This document shows, in pieces, positions 37,801 through 49,800 of a DNA stretch of 64,000 nt. The first letter of the stretch is position 1. The number at the start of each line of letters is the position of its first letter. Both the position numbers and the translations under genes were made by a program. The notes beneath the pieces were generated by a model. That model was given only the letters and a program-made list of their open reading frames with translations, was not told the origin of the DNA and searched no databases. Origin of the DNA: Euglena gracilis (lineage: Eukaryota > Euglenida > Euglenophyceae > Euglenales); assembly GCA_039621445.1 (NCBI GenBank), contig CP154955.1, positions 23,150,064-23,214,063 of the forward strand. Reading direction: 5' to 3'.

Positions 37801-40800
37801 TGTGGTTGGGGAAATGCACGCGGGTGGGGCTGGGGGTGTGCTGTGGTGGGTGGGACGGGGAAGGACTCGCCTGGTGCGCGATGCGACGGATGGGCGTCGG
37901 GGTGGCAGTCCTGGTGATGGGGCCACGCTGCTGCGGCCAAATGATGCGGAAAGGGGCGAAGCCATGTCCCGAAACCAATAACTGGAACGGACAGCACAAC
38001 ACGAAGAAATGCTGCTGCCTGGCTGCTGCCCCTTCCCCTGTGGGCATCCCATGGCTGGAACTGGGCTGACCAATCGGGGGTCCAACCCAACCCGGAAAAC
38101 TGCCAAGCGGCCAAAGCTGAAAGGTTGCCCCCACGAAAAAACAAGGTATGCAGAAATTACATTTTGGCACAAGAAAATTTGAATTCAATCGCCCATTTCC
38201 AACCCATTTTCCTCCGACGGTGTGTCCCATTCGTACACCAAAAAAAAAACAGAAGAAAACGCCGTATCACCACCATCCAGCCATCTTTCGGGGACGGGGG
38301 GGGGGGGGGGGGGCAGCCCAGGAATCAAACTGAAAAAACAATTAAACAGCAGCCCAAGAGGGAGGGGGAACAAAACTGGAACAAAGCTTGCTGGCTCTCC
38401 CCTACTCGTATAAATGAGTGCACCCACCCAAACCGACAGGTCATTGTCGCATGATGGATCAGCCAGCAAACGGACGTGGAGGGGTGGGAAAAGGGGCGGC
38501 GACAGAAACTGCCGACCTTCACCTCTTGAGAATCAACCATCACACTCAGGCCCACTGACACACCTCCTTTTGATTGCTTAATTTTTTTCTCGATCCAGTG
38601 GGATTTTCAAACACTTCAACTATGAAAAACCCCAATAACTATCAAAAAAATGCATATTTTGTTGCTCATTATGAGATTCCTGAACAGGTGGAGGACCGCC
38701 ATTTGGCCGGCAGACGGGATCAACGATTTTTGAGGTGATAGATCGTAGACCAGCTCATGCTGTGGGGGTATGCGTTTGGTGAATGGCAACCCAACATCCT
38801 GCCATCTTAAGATGAGAGGGGTAACCAAAAAATAACTGGGAAGGGGTCAGGAAACAGAAACAGAGGGATTCCAGCCACTTGCCCAAAGCAGCAGTGTAGG
38901 TGGGTGGGGTGGGTGTCGGGGTGGCCGTGTGGTTGGGGAAATGCACGCGGGTGGGGCTGGGGGTGTGCTGTGGTGGGTGGGGCGGGGAAGGACTCGCCTG
39001 GTGCGCGATGCGACGGATGGGCGTCGGGGTGGCAGTCCTGGTGATGGGGCCACGCTGCTGCGGCCAAATGATGCGGAAAGGGGCGAAGCCATGTCCCGAA
39101 ACCAATAACTGGAACGGGCAGCACAACACGAAGAAATGCTGCTGCCTGGCTGCTGCCCCTTCCCCTGTGGGCATCCCATGGCTGGAACTGGGCTGACCAA
39201 TCGGGGGTCCAGCCCAACCCGGAAAACTGCCAAGCGGCCAAAGCTGAAAGGTTGCCCCCACGAAAAAACAAGGTATGCAGAAATTACATTTTGGCACAAG
39301 AAAATTTGAATTCAATCGCCCATTTCCAACCCATTTTCCTCCGACGGTGTGTCCCATTCGCACACCAAAAAAAAAACAGAAGAAAACGCCGTATCACCAC
39401 CATCCAACCATCTTTCGGGGACGGGGGGGGGGGGGGGGGGGGCAGCCCAGGAATCAAACTGAAAAAACAATTAAACAGCAGCCCAAGAGGGAGGGGGAAC
39501 AAAACTGGAACAAAGCTTGCTGGCTCTCCCCTACTCGTATAAATGAGTGCACCCACCCAAACCGACAGGTCATTGTCGCATGATGGATCAGCCAGCAAAC
39601 AGACGTGGAGGGGTGGGAAAAGGGGCGGCGACAGAAACTGCCGACCTTCACCTCTTGAGAACCAACCATCACATCCAGGCCCACTGACACACCTCCTTTT
39701 GATTGATTAATTTTTTTCTCTCGGTCCAATAGGATTTTCGAACACTTCAACTATGAAAAACCCAATAACTATCAAAAAAATGCATATTTTGTTGCTCATT
39801 GTGAGATTCCTGAACCGCTGGAGGACCGTCATTTGGCCGGCAGACGGGATCAACGATGTTTGAGGTGATAGATTGTAGACCAGCTCATGCTGTGGGGGTA
39901 TGCGTTTGGTGAATGGCAACCCAACATCCTGCCATCTTAAGGAGGAGCAACCCAAAATGAGTGGGAAGGGATCAGGAAACAGACACAGAAACAGAGGGAT
40001 TCCAGCCACTTGCCCAAAGCAGCGGTGTAGGTGGGTGGGGTGGGTGTCGGGGTGGCCGTGTGGTTGGGGAAATGCACGCGGGTGGGGCTGGGGGTGTGCT
40101 GTGGTGGGTGGGGCGGGGAAGGACTCGCCTGGTGCGCGATGTGCTGGGTGGGCGTCAAGGTGATGAGGCCACATTGATGCCTTGCCAGCACGTTGAAAAT
40201 TATTTGCTTCTTTTACTACCCAGCTGGAATCCCTTTTCTATCTTGTCAGGATTCTTACTCCTCACTTGGTGAAAACAACTTTTTTTTAATTTTTTTTTGC
40301 ACATCTGTTGCAGACAATGTCTTTAAATATTCTTTTCTGGAAATATGAATCGAGCAATTATGCATTTATGTACAATTTCTGGTTTTCTTGGGTGGTCAGG
40401 CCAGCATGTGTGTTGCAGTTTTACTTTTTATTCAAACAGATTTTGTGGCTCTCATGTTTAAATGGCACTAAAAACAAGCCCTTGTCAGAAATCTGGAGTG
40501 TTGGTCTGACCATGGTTGGGCCAACTGATTGGTGGGCCCTGCCATGGAAATGCTTTTAGGAGGTGGGGCTGTATTACAACCGTAATGCATGTTAACAATT
40601 TCCCTAGCAGGAGGGGGCTTTGTGAGCAAGATGATGCAGAGCAAATGCAGGCAATAAAGTTGGATAACGGGGTCGGGTCGAATGGGGAAAGTGTTGTTGT
40701 TTACGCTGTTAGTAACGGTTGGGCTTGCGGTGAGGATGCGCAGCTTGGTCGGTGTCATTGTGGCTGTGAGAGTGGGGCTGGTGGTGACGGTGCGCAGCTT

Positions 40801-43800
40801 GGTTGTTGTCATCGAACAGGTGAGGGTTGGGCTGGTGGTGACGGTGCGCAGCTTCGTTGTTGTCATCGAACAGGTGAGGGTTGGGCTGGTGGTGAGGGTG
40901 CGCAGCTTGGTCGGTGTCATCGAACAGGTGAGGGTTGGGCTGGTGGTGACGGTGCGCAGCTTGGTTGCTGTCATCGAACAGGTGAGGGTGGGGCTGGTGG
41001 TGGGGGTGCGCAGCTTGGTTGCTGTCATCGAACAGGTGAGGGTTGGGCTGGTGGTGAGGGTGCGCAGCTTGGTTGGTGTCATCGAACAGGTGAGGGTAGG
41101 GCTGGTGGTGAGGGTGCACAGCTTTGTAGGTGTCATTGAACAGGTGAGGGTTGGGCTGGTGGTGGGGGGTGCGCAGCTTGGTTGGTGTCATCGAACAGGT
41201 GAGGGTTGGGCTGGTGGTGAGGGTGCGCAGCTTGGTTGGTGTCATCGAACAGGTGAGGGTAGGGCTGGTGGTGAGGGTGCGCAGCTTGGTAGGTGTCATT
41301 GAACAGGTGAGGGTGGGGCTGGTGGTGAGGGTGCGCAGCTTGGTTGGTGTCATCGAACAGGTGAGGGTGGGGCTGGTGGTGAGGGTGCGCAGCTTGGTCG
41401 GTGTCATCGAACAGGTGAGGGCAGGGCGGTCTTTAAGCAAATAAATATAAAAAAACTGCGCTGTCCCAGCACACTGAATGAAAACATACAGGAAAATGGG
41501 CAAAGAAATTTGGCATTCTTCGGCGACAACAGGTTGATATCGGGAAAAAAACTGATTCTTGGCATCCTTGGACCATCGCCCATCCGCCCAAATCATCAAA
41601 AAATGTGTTTTTTTTTGAACTTTTAAATTTTGGAACCCGTTCAAGTCCCAATCCGGCCCTTGGTCGGCCCTTTGGCCGAAAGGGGGACAGTCCTTAAGGA
41701 AATTAAAAAAAAAATTCCTGTCATTTATGGACCGCCCTGGGTGAGGGTGGGGCTGGTGGTGACGGTGCGCAGCTTGGTTGCTGTCATCGAACAGGTGAGG
41801 GTGGGGCTGGTGGTGGGGGTGCGCAGCTTGGTTGGTATCATCGAACAGGTGAGGGTGGGGCTGGTGGTGGGGGTGCGCAGCTTGGTTGGTGTCATCGAAC
41901 AGGTGAGGGTGGGGCTGGTGGTGAGGGTGCGCAGCTTGGTTGGTGTCATCGAACAGGTGAGGGTTGGGCTGGTGGTGACGGTGCGCAGCTTGGTTGCTGT
42001 CATCGAACAGGTGAGGGTTGGGCTGGTGGTGGGGGTGCGCAGCTTGGTTGGTGTCATCGAACAGGTGAGGGTGGGGCTGGTGGTGGGGGTGCGCAGCTTG
42101 GTTGCTGTCATCGAACAGGTGAGGGTGGGGCTGGTGGTGAGGGTGCGCAGCTTGGTTGGTGTCATCGAACAGGTGAGGGTGGGGCTGGTGGTGAGGGTGC
42201 GCAGCTTGGTTGTTGTCATCGAACAGGTGAGGGTTGGGCTGGTGGTGACAGTGCGCAACTTGGTCGGTGTCATCGAACAGGTGAGGGTGGGGCTGGTGGT
42301 GACGGTGCGCAGCTTGGTTGTTGTCATTGTGGCTGTGAGGGTGGGGCTGGTGGTGACAGTGCGCAGCTTGGTTGGTGTCATTGTGGCTGTGAGGGTGGGG
42401 CTGGTGGTGACGGTGCGCAGCTTGGTCGGTGTCATTGTGGCTGTGAGGGTGGGGCTGGTGGTGACAGTGCGCAGCTTGGTCGGTGTCATTGTGGCTGTGA
42501 GGGTGGGGCTGGTGGTGACAGTGCGCAGCTTGGTTGGTGTCATTGTGGCTGTGAGGGTGGGGCTGGTGGTGACGGTGCGCAGCTTGGTCGGTGTCATTGT
42601 GGCTGTGAGGGTGGGGCTGGTGGTGACGGTGCGCAGCTTGGTTGGTGTCATCGAACAGGTGAGGGTGGGGCTGGTGGTGACGGTGCGCAGCTTGGTCGGT
42701 GTCATCGAACAGGTGAGGGTCGGGTTGGCAGTGAGGGTTTTTATGGACGTCGCTCTCAGGCCACTCATTTGGGACCCAAAACAGGTGGAAAAACTCCCCG
42801 GACACCTAAACCGGCTAGTGGTCTTCTAGTCGTCTGAAATGCTGACATGTCTTGCATGTTTTAATTTTGAACACAACCTCAACCGTAACCTAACCTCAAC
42901 CCAAATAACTAAAAAAAACACCAACATTATAGCACCACACCCAGAAATGGGAATAAAATTAAAAAAACAGATATTATTATCCTTTTGAAAAATTAATTGA
43001 TCTGAATAAACGGCCAGACTCCAAAGCGTGATGCTGTGCATTGTTATTTCTTCTGCAGAGTGAAAGAAAATTAAAAACAAAAATGAATGGCCAAAGCAAT
43101 GCCTCTCCGACTCGAAGAACAGCCAGAAGACCATTCCCAATTCTTCCAGCTTTTTTTTGAATGTTGATGTAGTTTTGTGGTTCAGAACAAACAAAATACA
43201 CCGGCGAGAAAAAAAATCAAACATTCAGAAAACGGAAAGAGCAGGTTGTGTGGCCTATTCGTAGTCGCGGTGTGTGTCGCACTGGCTGTCCCGGAGCATG
43301 TTCTGGTGGGCGTCATACTTGAGGTTGGAGTTGGCGACGTGCTTGGGTCCACAACAACTGGCTGCACTGACAGGCTTCGATATATCCCTTGTCCCTCTTT
43401 CACCCCTTGGAGACAAGCTGTCCGTTTGGTCTGGTGGAGGGATGGGTGTCGTCCCCCTCCCACTGTGACACTGTGCATGGGAAAACCCTTCAGCAACGAA
43501 ACCAATGTTTTGAATAATCCTTCACACACCCATTTGCATAACTTCTGTCGCTGGGCTAGGGCCAGGAATTTTGGGCTAGAAATTTGGTCTGGCTGGCCCG
43601 CCCCTACCCAGGGGGGGGGGTGGACCCGCCGGGCCTGAGCGGGGCCAGGCTAGGCCAAAACTGGACAAATGCCTAAAAAAAATTGACCTGGGAACAACAG
43701 CTTTGAAAGCTGAGTATCTGACAAAAAAAAACGCAAAAAAAACACCCAAAACACCAACAAACCGACAAACACGACATTTTTTAATCATTTTTGAACACTT

Positions 43801-46800
43801 TTTTCAAAAAAATTCGGTGCTTTGCACCAAAATTCTTAGGCAGCCAAACTCGCACTTAGCTTTGAAAGTGACTGTGAATTTGCGCCGACACGCAAATCAC
43901 AAAAAAAAATCTGTTTTCGAACACCGTGGCCTGAGACTCGAGACAATCCAAATTAGTGTCTCCCTGCACCCCCAGGGCCTGGGGCAAAACCAACGACTTG
44001 GGACTCCACAATCTACGGGCACAGCGCTCCCGGGTCCCAGTGTGCATGAACACAAAGCACCAGGTGATGAAACGAGGGGACTCCACTGCGCATTTGCGCT
44101 TTGGCACAAAGATTTTTTCATTTAAAAAATAAAACGCTTTGGGCTTTGGCGCAAATTCTTTTACTTTTTTGTAATTCAACACGTGGGTGACCATTGCTGC
44201 ACTTGCACAATGACAGCAACGTATATGTCAACATGTGTTTCCATTGCGCCAAAGCGCAATGGGCAGGCTTATGAAGAATGGAAATTTAAGAGTTATATTG
44301 CGCCAAAGCACAAATACAATTTTTACAACTTTGCATTGGCATGGGTGTTGCGCCGAAGCGCAATAACTGTTTGAAACTTATCTCACAACGGAGGAAGAGG
44401 AAGGCCCTGGCAGAGTATGAACACCAGAGGGAATAGAGCACAAAAATCTAGGACAGAGAGACAGAAGCCTACTCTCGGTCACGTTGCGTCAGAATTGGTC
44501 AACGTTGCGTGTCGGCGCAACACCCACGCTGCTTTTACAGTTTTAAAATTGTATTTTTATTGCGCTTTGGCACAATGTAACTCTTCAATTTTCATTCTCC
44601 ATAAGCCTGCCCATTGCACTTTGGCACAATGGGCACCAATTTCTAATTTCTTATTTTCATCACTGTGGGTGGAGAGAGCAGTCTTGGAAGCATCGCATTA
44701 CCAGAGCGAACAGAGTTAAAATGGAGGGAAGCCTTGCCTGGGACAGGAAGCCACCTCCTGGTGTGTGAAAGCAACCACCAACTTCTTCATACCCAGACGT
44801 CTCTTGTCCTGGGCGTTGTGAGCCCAACTGCCAGTGCCGGAGGTTCCTCCCCTTGCTTCGCAGTTAAGCATGCCTGAGGGGCCCTTCTTTTTGAGTGACT
44901 TTTGAAAGTCCGAAAATATCTGTTTGGAAAAGAAGAGGTATTTTTTTTTAAAAATGGTGCAGGGTCCCAACATCGGCAAATGATGCACACGCCACTGTGG
45001 AGGGTCTCCGCGGAACCAGAGGGTCAAAAGGGTGGGTTTCACTGCTTGGTCTCAAAAAGTTTGGAAATTTGCGCCAAAGCGCAAGCTAAAAATCAAAGCC
45101 TTAAGTGCGCGTTTGGCCACCTAAGTTTTTGGGCTGGATCCTGCAAAACAGGTGCTGGCCAGCAGGGCCAGCAGCACCCCCTAGGGGGGGGGGGGGGTGC
45201 TGCAGCACTGCTGCTGCTGGTCCAAAATCGAAGCTGGCTGCAACAGCCCCACCCGAAAGGTCTGCAAAACCTTAAAGAGATGTATTGGTAGGTCTTCCCT
45301 ATATGGCTGAGAAGAAATATACTGGTTGCCAAGCAGGACTGATCTAAAACCTACACCCCCCCCACTGTTCCTCTTTTTCCAGGGAACCAAATTTGGGGTG
45401 AGCACAGGACAAGGCCAAAAGAACCCAACCAATGCCTGACCAATGGTGTGGCCGTGCGCAGTGGTACCATCCAGCACAGTATTGTCCTCCAGGAACAAAA
45501 TGCTTGTTCCGTCCCAGGGCTTAGATCCGGCCTGCACCTTGAAGAAGACGTTCAAAATTATTTAAAAAAAAGCATGCAAACAAAATCGCGCTCTAATTGG
45601 AAATTTGAGCAGAAAGGAAAGCTATCTACCGCAAAACAAAAACTAGGAAGGCATCCAGCCTATTTGCGAATTTTTTTTGGGAAATTGTCACACACAGAAT
45701 GAGGTCAAAAAGACGGTGTTCTTGTGATTTCTGGGGCATTTGGACAGAATCATTTTGGCTGAGAAGTCTGAACCCAACAGTTATGTGCATAACCCAGTAT
45801 GTGCAAAGAAATATGCAAAAAAACATATAAAAATGCAAAAATTGAACGAGAAAATTTTTCAAACACAAAAAAAAATTTTTTTTTGCACTGACTAAAATAA
45901 AGAGGAAAAATATATCACGCCAACCACATATAAAATTAAGGGTGGACCCACCTTCGGTCCGAACCGGGGCTTGATTCCCATTGTAATTTGCGCAATTTTT
46001 GCAGGCATTGGGACATGCACATAGACCTGAAATACGACAACTAGGCGGCCGGATTCGCACTTACGGGTTTTTTTTTTGAAATGGGCGCATTTGCGCAAAT
46101 TTATAATTTTTGCGATGTTTTTGGAACCGAGTGATGCGAAGAGGGCGGAGGGTGAGACTGGTGCAGTCAGATGTGAAACAGGTTGGAAGCACACACTCGC
46201 TGTTATGACACTTGGAACTGGCTTGGATACTGCAGCCACCCGTAAGGACAGACAGAGCCTTATTACATCACACACTACAGACTAAACCCCCCATTTAGAA
46301 CGACCCCCCCCCCCCGTTTACACCGATCCCCAAGAAAAATCAGAAGAAATCCATTAAAATCCATTATACGGACTCCCCCATTTATACCGACCCCCCTTGG
46401 AAAAATCAAAAATAAATCCATTGATACCGATCCCTCTCTTGCATCCGTTGCACACAAAGGCAAAGCACACAAAGCAAAAGGAGGTCGCAGTAAACACAAA
46501 AAAGGACTCAGGTCCCCCTGGCCTAATCTTTGGCAAAATGTGAACAGATGAACTGTTGTTTTTGGGGGTTGGACGAGAAATTGGGGGAAAGGATAAATGC
46601 ACGTCGCCTCGTCCCAACCCCCCCCCCCCCCCCCAGTTGAGCACCATGACCCATTTATACCGACCCCCCTGGGATTTCAAGAAATGTGAAAGTGACATAC
46701 CTACCCATCAGTATAAATGGGAGGGGGTTTACGTCAGCCAGCCGTCACGCCACTGGTGTGTGTTTGTGGGCGCAAATGCGCACACAAACACAATTTGATT

Positions 46801-49800
46801 GTGGGCGCATTTGCGCCCAACACAAACTTTGAAGTAAATATGACATGTTTGTGGGCGCAAATGCGTCAACAAACAAATTTTGTTGGTGGGCACAAATGCG
46901 CGCACCAACCACTTGGGGAACCTGGTATGCGGATGGTTTGTGCACGGGAGGCAATGAACAACATGTCTGTGTTAAAGGACACTGACGAGGACCATGACCC
47001 CACGAGGTTATTGAACGTGAGAGGCATGTTGGTGCGCGCATTTGCGCGCACCAACAAACAAAAATATGTTGGTGGGCACAAATGTGTAAATCAACATTTA
47101 AATTTTCACTTCAAAATAGTGCGGTGTGTGCGAGCCTTAACGCACACACAGAAAATTATGCTGGTGCGCGCAAATGCGAATTTGTGGTGAGAGGTAGTGT
47201 GTACTGTTCATTTGAACACGGCATCTGACTGGCGAAAATTTGCCTTACCTTACGTGTGTACATTTGCACAACACAAGTCCTGTTGTTTTGGGCCTCATCC
47301 GTTTGGCAATTAAACGTAAGGAATTGATGACGTGTAACGACGTGTGGCTGTTCGGCACCTTTTCTGCAACAGTACTGCGTTACAAGAAGTCAAAAATTGG
47401 TACCTGAAAGGCAGCAAGATTCTACTTGCCCCCCCCCCGGGGGGGGGCAAATAGAATCTCCAGGGGGGGGGGTCAAAAATGTTTTGCGTTAATGATGGAA
47501 TAGGGTTAGGTGCGCGCATTCGGCCTAACCCGAACCCTAACTTGTACACCTTACACCCATCTGTAAGTTAGGCCTGGCCTTAGGCCTAACTCGCGCACCT
47601 CACCCTACTCCATCATTAACGCAAAAAAAATTTGACCCCCCCCTGGAGATTTTACTTGCCCCCCCTGGGGGCAAGTAGAATCTTGCTGCCACCTGAAATA
47701 CCCGGGATGCGTCGGGCCGGAGTTTCTGGTCATTCTCCACCATTTTCCCTTGAAAAACGTAGAACACCCCAGCTTTTGTGCATAATTTGGGGGGGGGTAA
47801 ACCCCACAGCTTTCATGCAATGAATCGAGTGGTAAGGCTCAACGCTTCCTTGCACCCAAAGTAACCGGTGTTTGAGGGCTCTCTCTCTCCGGCTGTTGGT
47901 TGCCATGTACTGGCACCACGTCGTCTCCCCAGTCTCACGCCCCGGTTGCGGGGTATAACGTGGCCGCTTCGGTGGGTGCTGTTGCACTGGAGAGGTGGAT
48001 GCCGACCTGGTGGGTGCAGCAGCAGCTGATTTGGCTGCAGCAGTGGAGCCCAAGCCGCGCGGCCAGCGGCAGAGCCTTTGGGGTCCTAAAATCGGTGCCG
48101 GAGGACGTGCACCGATCGGGTGGCTGCATAACCACCACCTTCAGGAGACCTTCCATCTCAAACTTTCCTGGGACCCATCACTAGAGTAGAATTGGCCCCC
48201 TAATACCTGATGTTGGAGAAGATGGTGTGGTCGTTTGGGTTGAACCCCTTCAGAAACCATTAAAGGTAGTTGTTGCGGGGCCCAGTGATGTTGCTGTTTT
48301 GTTACCCCATTGTGGTTGATTTGCGCATTGGCGTGCATCCCGTTGTTGATGGGGACAAAAGCGCAAATGGGCCACTTGTTAAATTCTGGAACTTCAGCAG
48401 GTGGTTCATTTGCGCATTTGCGCCCACAAACAACGTGATGCGCGCATTGGCGCAAATGAACTGCTGGTGTTTGAAGGTTGTGTTTCCGTAACATCCTTCC
48501 TCTTTATGTTTTTGTGTGCATTAACACCCACCAACACAATTTGTTTGTGCGCGCATTTGCGCCCATAAGCTTGCGCCGTCGACAAGGGGTGTGGCAAACC
48601 CACCAAACTATGTTTCTGGACGGCCCGCTGGTCCGCGCCGTCACGGCCTCTTTGTCACGCCGTTTATCGACGGTGTCAGTTCATGGGCGCCAAAGCCCAA
48701 CCTTTGAAGGACAAAATTGTGTTTATGGGTGCAATTGTGTGCACCAACATAATTATGTTTGTGCGCGCACTTGCGCCCATAAATACAATTTTGTCCTTCA
48801 AGGGTTGGGCTTCTTCCGCTTGGTTCTTTGCCACAAAACTGGTTGCGCGGATCCTGGGTGTAAGTGGGGCGGTTGGCACCCGTCCCTTTCATTCCCTGCA
48901 GACCCTATTTCTTCCCCTCTGCACTTCCTTTGCCCAACACCCCACACTTACCTTCCTTACACTAAGTCTTTCTTGGTCTCACCACACCAACACACCCCGG
49001 CACTTCCTCGCACTTCCTCCCTGCGCTTTAACAAATACACCAAAACTGCACACCGGCACCGCAAGCAAAGCAGTCCGGCAAACACCCAAGACACAGACCG
49101 CCGGCAGCTCGGGCTCACCCAGGAAAACAGCTGAAAAGAGCAACAAAAGCAGTAAAGGTCCCGTTCCTGTGCCGTCCAAAGTCAATGGGTTGGCGGCCCA
49201 AAACGGGGCGCTGGTGGGTCGAAATGCCTTTTTGCGTTTTTTCTCCTCCCAGGGAGGAAGGTCCCGGGGGTTTCGACGTGCGGAGCCCATTCCCGGACCC
49301 CCCAAAAACACCATTTTTTGCCAAAGTCCAAGGGGTCATACCGCCAAAAACAGAATTTTGCTTATTTTTAGCACTCTCTTGTCATCGTGTTTTCAAACCC
49401 CCCGGAGCCATGCAGCCGAAGCAAAAAAATTCGGAAATTTGCGCAAATGCGCAAATCAACATAAAACAGCTTAAGTGCGAATTAGGCCGCCTAAGGACAA
49501 AACTGTCCTGTTTTATCCGGTCCGTTCAGATGACAATATTCATGCTGAAATCATGACGAAAAACCGTAATAAACCAATAAAAAACCGTAATAAACAAATC
49601 ACAAAACAGATTGAATGAAAAGCAGATTGACAAAATTTTCATTGCGCAAAAAGGGAAACCATGCAACAAATTAGTTATTCACAAGCTCCTCAAGGAATTG
49701 AATGGGCACAAAAATGAACAAACATACGCTGCATCATTCCATTTGCATTCCCTGTAAATCGCACCCCACTTGTAATGTTTGTTTCTGAACCCCTGACCAA

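Larger units (their letters stand above)
43800..49480. repeat. Cluster of short palindromic GCGCAAATGCGC / TTGCGCCAAAGCGCAA motifs
   Basis: Many near-palindromic copies, e.g. near 44248, 44299, 44348, 45068, 46085, 46787, 46806, 46852, 46890, 47035, 47165, 48410, 48445, 48548, 48764 and 49440, often flanked by TTTGTG and CAACAAA. They are far denser here than elsewhere in the window. Confidence 0.8.

Noticed and set aside
28393-42765. CRISPR array
   Set aside because: Repeats are contiguous tandem satellites without unique spacers, in eukaryotic DNA.
41630-42829. 399-codon plus-strand ORF and 698-codon minus-strand ORF as genes
   Set aside because: Produced by the stop-free 54-bp repeat; no domain, no splice or start context. 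Kept only as a finding.
43255-43361. Minus-strand candidate exon (contains [20 protein letters not shown], ends in a stop)
   Set aside because: Looks partly protein-like, but its phase does not fit E14 or E15 and it would end the protein; not supported enough to list.
47995-48189. Plus-strand ORF with Ala-rich start
   Set aside because: No recognisable family, no splice evidence and no agreement with neighbouring frames.
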